Under the pieces are notes generated by a model. That model worked only from the letters and a program-made list of their open reading frames with translations, did no database searches and had not been told where the DNA came from. Source: Calditrichota bacterium (GTDB taxonomy: Bacteria; Calditrichota; Calditrichia; RBG-13-44-9). Taken from it: a DNA stretch of 12,842 nt. The position numbers and the translations under genes are program-made. The stretch is taken from NCBI GenBank assembly GCA_016934605.1, contig JAFGSO010000313.1, positions 1 to 12,842 on the forward strand, in the 5' to 3' direction. Below, in pieces: positions 1 to 6,136 of the stretch. Numbering within the stretch: position 1 is the first letter of the stretch; each line of letters starts with the position of its first letter.

Positions 1-8
1 GCCAGAAT

Positions 9-1349
9 TTAGTACGCCTCGATTGCCCTGAATCCGCTTTGATGATCTCGATGAAAACGCTTCAAGCGATCTTCAAGTATCGGGAACTGACTTTTATCGG
101 TAAAGGAAACACAAGCCCTGATCCCCTCCAGCCGATCGCTGCCGGTTATGGCCAGAGAAATGGCGCTGATACCGTAAAATAACAATTCTTCCACCAGTTC
201 TTCGCCGGTAAAACCGGGATATGAAACGGTAAAATAAAATCCATCGGCTATCGGTTCATTTTCATCCATATCATATACAATATCAAAACCATTTTCGGTA
301 AAAAGTTTTTTCATAACACTGGCACGTCTTCCGTATTCCTTTACCGGTTCCAGGAAATTAAATTCACCGTCATTTACCGCCTTCAGCAATCCTGCAAGAC
401 CATACTGATTGCTGTGTGAAACCCCTGAGCTGAGGGCATACATAGCACCGAAGATGGATGCCCTGCCAAACTGGGTGCTTCCAAAATATGGTTCAAGATT
501 TTCTGCATGTGAATTGAACAGCCCGTCTGAAATTGCCGTCATTCCAATGCGCTGTCCGGCCAGACTGAACGATTTTGAACTCGATATCAGAAGGATGTAA
601 TTATCCGTGTACCGGGCAACTGTGGGTACAAAGGGTGGTTCCCCTGGTCTGGAATAGTCTTTCCGGAAATCCATTCCGAAATATGCCAGATCCTCCAGAA
701 CTACAACGTCATATTCAGTAGCCAGCGTGCCGATGGTTTCCAGTTCCTTTTCAGTGAAACAAATCCAGGCAGGATTATTCGGATTGGAATACATTATCGC
801 GGCAAAATTCCCCCGTTTCAGATAACTTTTAAGTTTCTCATGAAGTTTATCCCCGCGGAAATTATAAATATCAAAACGATCACTCTGATGTCCCAGCGTT
901 TTTACCTGCCTTTTATTGACCGGAAAACCGGGATCTATGAACAAAATCCGATCCTTCCCTTTAATTCGACGGGCGCAGACCATTATTGAAAGGAAACAAC
1001 CCTGCATGGCACCCACAGTCGGAAAACATCCTTCCGGCTTTACCTCAATATTCATAAACAACCTGATAAATCGTGAAATCTCTGATTTCAATTGTGGAAT
1101 TCCGTCAAATGGGGGATACTTGGATCCCACGCCTTTGTCGAGTGCCTTTTTCTCTGCTTCTACCGCAATTTCAGGAGGATCCAGACCCGGAATTCCCATT
1201 TCCATCCGAATAAATGACTGTCCAGTGGAAGATTCAATATAATCGACAATCCTGTTTAATTCACGAATTGTCGCCAATCCGACAGATTGGAGATTCATTT
1301 CTCTGATTTTTTCCCGGACAATATGGCCATCCATCGGGGTCGATACCAT
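9..1349 (-). CDS. Class I/II PLP-dependent aminotransferase (substrate unknown)
   Basis: A 446-residue fold-type I aminotransferase, expected to be a cytoplasmic homodimer moving an amino group between an amino acid and a 2-oxo acid through pyridoxal phosphate. Visible landmarks are NPNNP at residues 189-193, Asp220 (pairs with the PLP ring nitrogen), Tyr223, the SSSKS segment with the Schiff-base Lys259, Arg267 (phosphate contact), and Arg411 in GIRACVSF, matching the arginine that usually binds the substrate carboxylate. The common NPxNPTG motif reads NPNNPAW here. The length is slightly above the usual 390-430, mostly from an N-terminal extension of about 40 residues. The start is supported by AAAGGAG (minus strand, 1356-1362) six bases before the ATG. 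The gene is transcribed away from the rest of the window, so neighbours give no substrate clue. The family is secure; the substrate cannot be read from the sequence. Confidence 0.9.
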   Translation of the reverse strand: MVSTPMDGHIVREKIREMNLQSVGLATIRELNRIVDYIESSTGQSFIRMEMGIPGLDPPEIAVEAEKKALDKGVGSKYPPFDGIPQLKSEISRFIRLFMNIEVKPEGCFPTVGAMQGCFLSIMVCARRIKGKDRILFIDPGFPVNKRQVKTLGHQSDRFDIYNFRGDKLHEKLKSYLKRGNFAAIMYSNPNNPAWICFTEKELETIGTLATEYDVVVLEDLAYFGMDFRKDYSRPGEPPFVPTVARYTDNYILLISSSKSFSLAGQRIGMTAISDGLFNSHAENLEPYFGSTQFGRASIFGAMYALSSGVSHSNQYGLAGLLKAVNDGEFNFLEPVKEYGRRASVMKKLFTENGFDIVYDMDENEPIADGFYFTVSYPGFTGEELVEELLFYGISAISLAITGSDRLEGIRACVSFTDKSQFPILEDRLKRFHRDHQSGFRAIEAY

Positions 1350-1647
1350 AGGATTCTCCTTTGATTAATTATCAGTTAACAATTAAATCTTTGCTCTGTG
1401 AATATGAGTGGCACATTCTTGCTTTGAGCCTGGTTTTTACTTATATATATTTAAATGCATATCTTGCAGTTTTAAAATAGGAACCGCACGGAAATAGGGC
1501 AACAGGTATGAAAAATTGTTATATGAAAAATATGCAGTATTAAAAGTAATTGTTTAAAGATGACGTATTTCCGGAGGCACGGTAATACTTTTACCCTGAA
1601 TCGTAAATCCAACATAAGGAGGGCACAAAGTCACATGGGTTAATGGT

Positions 1648-1728
1648 TTACATCTAGCCACTGGTTACTGGCTTCTAGCCTCTGGCAACTGGTTTTTAAA
1701 TTTGTCATTTGTGATTTAAGATTTTATT
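1648..1728. repeat. Two adjacent degenerate heptamer repeat tracts
   Basis: From 1655 to 1696 six consecutive 7-base units fit or nearly fit the consensus TRGYNNC (units start at 1655, 1662, 1669, 1676, 1683, 1690; the last ends in TTTT). A more degenerate unit may precede at 1648. After a four-base break a second tract begins at 1701, also with 7-base period, with TTTGTSA-like units at 1701 and 1708 that decay at 1715 and 1722. The period is exact; the sequence is not. There is no coding frame across it and it lacks the spacers of a CRISPR array. Confidence 0.75.
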
Positions 1729-1740
1729 GGGATTACGCCG

Positions 1741-1773
1741 AAAGGCCAGTCCGGCAGTCTGACAGGCCTTTTT
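1741..1773 (+). terminator. Terminator-like hairpin upstream of the oxidoreductase gene
   Basis: AAAGGCC (1741-1747) pairs perfectly with GGCCTTT (1765-1771). An A-A mismatch and three further pairs, GTC (1749-1751) with GAC (1761-1763), extend the stem and leave a nine-base loop. Five T residues (1769-1773) overlap and follow the 3' arm, giving the form of an intrinsic terminator on the plus strand. No plus-strand gene lies upstream in the window, so it would end either a leader transcript of the next gene or an unrecognised RNA. On the minus strand the T-run is only three bases. Confidence 0.5.
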
Positions 1774-1887
1774 CAAAGAGGGAACCTCATCCAGAATATT
1801 TGAATATTATATGAATCCTGAATCCTTCTTTCTGCGTGACCTGCCGGCTGATTTAGAATTTGTATTTCTAACTAAGAAAAAGAGGAA

Positions 1888-3282
1888 ATGATGGACATTA
1901 GCGGGAAACATTTTCAGGCGATAATAATTGGCACTGGTCAAAGCGGCAAGCCCCTGGCTACTGATCTGGGTAAAGCAGGATGGCCAACGGCTGTTATCGA
2001 ACAGCAATTTGTGGGTGGATCCTGTATCAATTACGGTTGTACTCCCACTAAAAGTATGATTGCCAGTGCCCGTGCAGCTTATGTAGCAAAAAAAGCAGCA
2101 GATTACGGAGTTCAAGTTTCACAGGTTAAGGTTGATCTTGAGAAAATCATTCAACGAAAGGACGGCATCGTCAAGAGTTTCCGGGAAAGCGGCAGAAAAA
2201 GCCTGGAGAACACCCCCAATGTTATTCTTATTGACGGTAAAGCCAACTTGAAGAGTTCACATGAAGTAGTAGTAAATAAGAAGGATGGAACAAAATTAAC
2301 CTTGACGGGCGAAAGGATTATCATCAATACCGGTGCCAATCCGCGAATTCCGGATATACCCGGCTTATCTTCAATTCCCTATCTTACCTCCACCAGCATT
2401 CTGGATTTAACGGAATTACCCTCGCACCTTATTATCATCGGAGGCGGATATATCGGTCTGGAATTTGGACAGATGTTTCGGCGATTTGGCAGTGATGTTA
2501 CCATAATTCAGCGGGGTGATCAGTTGCTGAGCCGTGAAGACAGGGATGTTGCCGGTGCGGTTGCAGAAATTCTGAGGGAGGATAAAATTATGATCGAACT
2601 GAAAAGTGAACCGGTGAAGGTTCAAAAGATTCAGAATGGAAACATTGAAGTCACCATAGAAACCGGCACTAAAACCAAAACGATCAGCGGATCCCATTTG
2701 CTGGTTGCAGCTGGCCGCATTCCGGCAAGCAATGGACTCGGACTGGAGAATGCCGGAGTTGCCACCGATTCACATGGTTATATTATTTCTAATGAATATC
2801 TCGAATCAAGCGTCAATGGAATTTTCGTGATGGGTGATGTGAAGGGTGGACCGGCATTCACTCATATCTCGTATGATGATTATCGGGTGCTGAAGAAATA
2901 TTTTCTGGAAAATGAACGTCAATCCATCGAAGGACGTTTTGTGCCGTATACCGTTTTTATAGATCCTCAACTGGGTCGTGTTGGACTCAGTGGGGATCAG
3001 GCCAGAAAAAAGGGCCTGAAAATCCGGGTGGCAAAAATGCCCATGAAATATTCCGCCAGAGCCATTGAGACGGGTGAAACACGCGGCTTTATGAAAGTGA
3101 TTATCAATGCATCCACTCGGGAGATTCTGGGATGTGCCATACTGAGTAGCCAGGGGGGTGAAATTATGAGCCTGATTCAGGTAAGCATGATGGGAAAATT
3201 ACCTTATACTGCTCTGCGGGATGCCATATTTGCCCATCCGACTCTGGCCGAATCATTGAATAATCTGTTTGGAGCTATTTAA
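1888..3282 (+). CDS. FAD-dependent pyridine nucleotide-disulfide oxidoreductase (MerA-like/RclA-like)
   Basis: A 464-residue cytoplasmic flavoprotein that should pass electrons from NAD(P)H through FAD to a redox-active disulfide. Domains in order: FAD-binding loop GTGQSG at 15-20; redox pair Cys46 and Cys51 in GGSCINYGCTPTK; NAD(P)-binding GGGYIG at 185-190; second FAD motif GDV at 316-318; and a C-terminal dimerisation domain with HPTLAE (His450, Glu455), the glutathione-reductase-type proton relay. The strand after the NAD(P) loop ends in QRG (208-210) where NADH enzymes usually carry Glu, which hints at NADPH. Databases often name such proteins mercuric reductase, but the N-terminal metal-binding domain and C-terminal Cys-Cys pair of true MerA are absent. 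The natural substrate is unknown. An ATG also lies at 1891 and fits the AGAGG site (1881-1885) better, which would remove one residue. It is followed 63 bases later by the EgtD-type gene. Confidence 0.9.
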   Translation: MMDISGKHFQAIIIGTGQSGKPLATDLGKAGWPTAVIEQQFVGGSCINYGCTPTKSMIASARAAYVAKKAADYGVQVSQVKVDLEKIIQRKDGIVKSFRESGRKSLENTPNVILIDGKANLKSSHEVVVNKKDGTKLTLTGERIIINTGANPRIPDIPGLSSIPYLTSTSILDLTELPSHLIIIGGGYIGLEFGQMFRRFGSDVTIIQRGDQLLSREDRDVAGAVAEILREDKIMIELKSEPVKVQKIQNGNIEVTIETGTKTKTISGSHLLVAAGRIPASNGLGLENAGVATDSHGYIISNEYLESSVNGIFVMGDVKGGPAFTHISYDDYRVLKKYFLENERQSIEGRFVPYTVFIDPQLGRVGLSGDQARKKGLKIRVAKMPMKYSARAIETGETRGFMKVIINASTREILGCAILSSQGGEIMSLIQVSMMGKLPYTALRDAIFAHPTLAESLNNLFGAI

Positions 3283-3345
3283 AAACCGAGAATTTATTAA
3301 GTCAATCTGATTCTGCTCCGTAAAAATAATATAAAGGATTATTAA

Positions 3346-4359
3346 ATGGGCAGCCTCTATAAAGTTCTTACCCATCTCGATCTTGAAAATATCGTCAATG
3401 AACAGCAGGCGTTCTCCCTGGATGTTCTGGTTGGATTATCAGAGAAACCAAAAAGGCTTTCTTCACGCTATTTTTATGACGACCGTGGCAGCGAACTCTT
3501 TGCTCAGATTATGGATCTGCCCGAATACTATTTAACAAAATGTGAATTTAATGTCCTGAAGCGAAACCGGAAGGAAATTGAAGCATTGCTCACGGATGGA
3601 AAATTTAATCTGGTAGAACTCGGTGCAGGGGATGGTCGGAAAACCAGCATCCTGATTGAAAATTTCCTCAACCATAATCTGAAATTTAAATATATTCCTA
3701 TCGATATTTCTGAAGCTGCAATGAAAAACCTGATTGAAACGATGAACGAAAAATTTCCATCGCTGCATACTGACGGAATTGTGGCGGAATATTTTAACGG
3801 GTTGAAATGGCTCGGCAATGTTAATGCGGAGAAAAGTCTGGTTCTTTTTCTGGGATCAAACCTGGGAAATTTCAATAAACCGCAGTCCCGCGTTTTTTTG
3901 CGAAATCTGTGGAACACACTGAATGACGGTGACCTGTTGATCACGGGATTCGATCTGAAAAAGGATATCGATGTGATGCGACGCGCCTATAACGATTCCA
4001 GAGGTATAACCAGTGAGTTCAATCTGAATCTTCTGCGAAGGATAAACAGAGAGCTGGGAGGCAACTTCGATCTGAACAAATTCAGGCATTTTGCCAGTTA
4101 TGACGTGTTTTCAGGAGCCATGGAGAGCTATCTGGTGAGCCTGGAAAGGCAGACTGTATACATTGAGGCTGTAAGTCAGAACTTTTTCTTCGAAGCATGG
4201 GAACCGATTCATACAGAATATTCCTATAAATACCTTGAATCTGATATCCGAAGCCTGGCAGAAACAACCGGATTTACTATTGAGAAACAACTTTATGATT
4301 CCAGAAAATATTTTATCGATTCTGTCTGGCGGGTACAGAAAATAACACCGGATAAATAA
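3346..4359 (+). CDS. egtD: EgtD-type L-histidine N-alpha-methyltransferase
   Basis: A 337-residue SAM-dependent methyltransferase of the EgtD (DUF2260) family, whose known members convert histidine to hercynine, the first step to ergothioneine. By recalled alignment with the Mycobacterium smegmatis enzyme, the following are present: Tyr44 in RYFYDDRGSELF (Y39), Phe52 (F47), Tyr61 in LPEYY (Y56), the SAM motif VELGAGDG at 90-97, Asn175 in FLGSNLGN (N166), Tyr215 (Y206), and Glu291 and Ser293 in TEYSYKY (E282 and S284, imidazole contacts). Met252 of the reference corresponds to Ser261 here. The length is close to the usual 320-330. AAAGGA (3333-3338) seven bases before the ATG supports the start. 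No EgtB-like sulfoxide synthase or EgtC/EgtE partner lies in the window, so the product may be hercynine alone, or the other genes may be elsewhere. It probably shares a transcript with the upstream oxidoreductase. Confidence 0.88.
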   Translation: MGSLYKVLTHLDLENIVNEQQAFSLDVLVGLSEKPKRLSSRYFYDDRGSELFAQIMDLPEYYLTKCEFNVLKRNRKEIEALLTDGKFNLVELGAGDGRKTSILIENFLNHNLKFKYIPIDISEAAMKNLIETMNEKFPSLHTDGIVAEYFNGLKWLGNVNAEKSLVLFLGSNLGNFNKPQSRVFLRNLWNTLNDGDLLITGFDLKKDIDVMRRAYNDSRGITSEFNLNLLRRINRELGGNFDLNKFRHFASYDVFSGAMESYLVSLERQTVYIEAVSQNFFFEAWEPIHTEYSYKYLESDIRSLAETTGFTIEKQLYDSRKYFIDSVWRVQKITPDK

Positions 4360-4564
4360 GCTCTTTCTTTAGTAAAAACCATATAAATTTCAATACAAGA
4401 ATGTAACATCATCCGGATAATTATGATTTTTCATGGTTCCTTCATCTTTATATCATAATTTTATTTTAATATGATTTTTATGAATAGTTCATTATGATTA
4501 TTCCCCTAGCTCCGAAAAATTTGGATTTAATTCAATTACAAACAATTCACTAATGTGACTTGAT

Positions 4565-4594
4565 TTGATACTGGTGCTGATCACTCATTATAGC
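4565..4594 (+). promoter_or_regulatory. Weak candidate promoter upstream of the channel gene
   Basis: TTGATA (4565-4570) is followed after 18 bases by TATAGC (4589-4594), a partial match to the sigma-70 pattern. It lies about 365 bases before the channel start and upstream of the GC-rich element, so a transcript from here would include that element. The match is poor and AT-rich DNA yields such patterns by chance. Confidence 0.2.
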
Positions 4595-4655
4595 AGTTTA
4601 GAGTTCATGAAGTCATGGTGTATTTTTCATTGTTTTATGAGCCATTTGTAACTCT

Positions 4656-4766
4656 GGGTACCCTAACCCTGGCCTTTCCCCTGTCTAAAGCCAGGCAGGC
4701 CTGCGGCAGGGGAAGGGAATGTCTGCTTGTCCGCCCACTGGCGGACGCAGGCAAGGGATGGGGTAC
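4656..4766. repeat. GC-rich intergenic element bounded by inverted repeats
   Basis: An abrupt GC-rich island in AT-rich DNA. Its ends, GTACCCTAACCCT (4658-4670) and AGGGATGGGGTAC (4754-4766), are inverted copies matching at 11 of 13 positions. Inside, CCTTTCCCCTG (4673-4683) can pair with CAGGGGAAGG (4707-4716) with one bulge. GCAGGCCTGC (4695-4704) is a perfect palindrome. GTCCGCC (4729-4735) and GGCGGAC (4740-4746) form a 7-bp stem with a four-base loop. The nested symmetry and size fit a small interspersed palindromic element (REP-like or MITE-like). No transposase is nearby and I see no second copy in the window. Confidence 0.65.
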
Positions 4767-4958
4767 GAAAAAAGATATTATGAAACATGTCATCTTTAAA
4801 AATATGTTTTGAATGACTCCATTTAAAAAGATTTTAGGAGCTAAAGGAATAATCATTTATTTCAATAAACCCAAATTCAGGAAATGTTCAAATACCCTTC
4901 TCGATAAGACTTTGTAAATTGCTCCACAACCGGTAATTCAAAAAAGGAGGTCAAAGAT

Positions 4959-6011
4959 ATGTTTGATATTGTTTTTTACAATAATACCTTACAGCAATGG
5001 GCGATCGGAATTGGTGCCGCAGTCGTAACCTTTATTTTGTTACGGATTATCAAAGGATTGCTGCATCGCCGAATTTCCAAAATGGCCCAAAAATCAAATA
5101 CAGATATTGATGACCTAGTTGCAGAATTAATTCGGAAGATACATTTTCTCCTGCTCCTGATGATCTCACTTTTTGTCGGTACCTATTTTCTGACCCTGTC
5201 CGATAAAATTCTGGATATTTTTCAGGTACTGATTATTCTGGCACTTCTGTTACAGGGAGGTATATGGGGAACTACTGTAATTCAATGGTGGGTAAATCGC
5301 TATAAAAAAGAGAGAATGACTGAAGATGCCGCCAGTGTGACTACATTTTCTGCTCTTGGACTGGTTTTAAAAATTGTTGTATGGTCGATAGTTCTGTTGC
5401 TGGCTCTCGATAATCTCGGAATTAATATTACAGCACTGGTTGCAGGACTGGGAGTTGGCGGTATTGCCGTGGCTCTCGCTGTCCAGAATATCCTGGGAGA
5501 TCTATTTGCTTCACTGTCTATCGTTCTGGATAAACCCTTCGTAATCGGAGATTTTATCATTATTGATAATTACCTCGGCTCGGTGGAACATATCGGACTT
5601 AAAACCACGCGCATACGAAGCCTCGGTGGAGAACAGTTGATATTTTCCAATAGCGATCTCCTCAATAGCCGCATCCGCAATTATAAGAGGATGTTTGAAC
5701 GACGGGTTGTTTTCGCGCTCGGGGTGATCTATCAGACACCAGCAGAAAAGCTTAAAAAAATTCCCGGGATCATCCGACAGATAATCGAATCTCAGGAAAA
5801 CGTCCGGTTCGACCGGGCTCATTTTAAGGATTATGGAGATTTTTCTTTGAATTTTGAAATTGTATACTGGGTGAAGAGTCCGGATTATAACGTGTACATG
5901 GATATTCAGCAAGCCATCAATCTGGAAATTTTCAGACAGTTCAAAGAAAATGAAATCGAATTTGCGTATCCCACTCAGTTGATTTATACTGCAAAGGAAA
6001 ACGGCGAATAA
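4959..6011 (+). CDS. MscS-family mechanosensitive ion channel
   Basis: A 350-residue inner-membrane channel of the small-conductance mechanosensitive family, expected to open under membrane tension and release solutes on osmotic downshock. Hydrophobic segments lie near residues 12-33, 62-80, 84-103 and 133-151, followed by the pore-lining helix at about 155-185, rich in Gly and Ala (GLGVGGIAVALAVQNILGD). Next is the conserved MscS beta domain, from DKPFVIGD (191-198) through GSVEHIGLKTTRIR and FSNSDLLNSRIRNY, then an alpha/beta C-terminal domain. Five membrane segments rather than the three of E. coli MscS place it with the somewhat longer family members. The start has a strong AAGGAGG site (4944-4950) eight bases upstream. 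Long non-coding DNA upstream suggests its own promoter. The family is clear; conductance and ion preference cannot be predicted. Confidence 0.92.
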   Translation: MFDIVFYNNTLQQWAIGIGAAVVTFILLRIIKGLLHRRISKMAQKSNTDIDDLVAELIRKIHFLLLLMISLFVGTYFLTLSDKILDIFQVLIILALLLQGGIWGTTVIQWWVNRYKKERMTEDAASVTTFSALGLVLKIVVWSIVLLLALDNLGINITALVAGLGVGGIAVALAVQNILGDLFASLSIVLDKPFVIGDFIIIDNYLGSVEHIGLKTTRIRSLGGEQLIFSNSDLLNSRIRNYKRMFERRVVFALGVIYQTPAEKLKKIPGIIRQIIESQENVRFDRAHFKDYGDFSLNFEIVYWVKSPDYNVYMDIQQAINLEIFRQFKENEIEFAYPTQLIYTAKENGE

Positions 6012-6121
6012 CCTGTATCCGGCAAAGCTAAAGAACAGTGATATTTTCAAAATTTTTCAAGCTGGAATTGTGCCGGGGTGTAAGTGATTTGCATAGATAG
6101 ATAACGGCATTTTTTACTATG

Positions 6122-6128
6122 AAAGGAG
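6122..6128 (+). promoter_or_regulatory. Ribosome binding site that sets the transketolase start
   Basis: AAAGGAG lies eight bases before the ATG at 6137. An in-frame ATG at 6119 lies upstream of this site and overlaps none of its own, so 6137 is the better start. Confidence 0.8.
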
Positions 6129-6136
6129 CTGAATCA

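Larger units (their letters stand above)
1350..1887. other. Divergent intergenic region, 538 bases, no protein gene seen
   Basis: This gap separates the minus-strand aminotransferase from the plus-strand oxidoreductase and must hold both promoters. The first 200 bases are AT-rich. A strong ribosome-binding-like AAGGAGGG at 1616-1623 is followed only by ATG-GGT-stop, so no gene is supported there. From 1648 the gap holds two phased 7-base repeat families and then a hairpin with a T-run, both listed separately. I saw no open frame with coding character and no tRNA. A small RNA ending at the hairpin is possible but unproven. Confidence 0.6.
4360..4958. other. Intergenic region, 599 bases, AT-rich then GC-rich repeat
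   Basis: The first 250 bases are strongly AT-rich and contain an inverted repeat, AATTATGAT (4419-4427) with ATCATAATT (4452-4460), separated by 24 bases. Its all-weak stem makes it a poor terminator, so an operator or a chance match is as likely. A GC-rich element follows at 4656-4766 (listed separately). An open frame at 4615-4812 runs through this element, lacks a ribosome binding site and has no recognisable protein character, so I do not count it as a gene. The last 20 bases carry the channel gene's AAGGAGG site (4944-4950). Confidence 0.6.

Noticed and set aside
1616..1645. Strong ribosome-binding-like AAGGAGGG upstream of an ATG
   Set aside because: The frame is ATG-GGT-stop, and the next ATG at 1643 gives only four codons, so no gene is supported.
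1648..1728. CRISPR array
   Set aside because: The units are only seven bases, contiguous and degenerate, with no spacers and no cas genes.
1888..3282. True mercuric reductase (merA)
   Set aside because: There is no N-terminal heavy-metal-binding domain, no C-terminal Cys-Cys pair and no other mer gene nearby. Only the general disulfide reductase fold is supported.
4216..4218. Apparent loss of the EgtD glutamate E282 (an EAVSQNF segment at residues 274-280 first seemed to align with the TEVSCKF motif, placing Ala at the site)
   Set aside because: Counting residues from Met252 shows the motif is TEYSYKY at 290-296, so Glu291 and Ser293 are conserved. Only the Met252 position differs.
4615..4812. 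65-codon open frame in the gap before the channel gene
   Set aside because: It runs through the GC-rich palindromic element, has no ribosome binding site, and its translation has no protein-like pattern. The overlapping minus-strand frame at 4635-4856 is rejected for the same reason.
5511..6050. 179-codon minus-strand open frame
   Set aside because: It lies almost wholly opposite the well-supported MscS channel gene, and its translation shows no recognisable domain.
6119..6136. Six-residue N-terminal extension of transketolase
   Set aside because: The ribosome site lies inside this stretch and correctly precedes the ATG at 6137.
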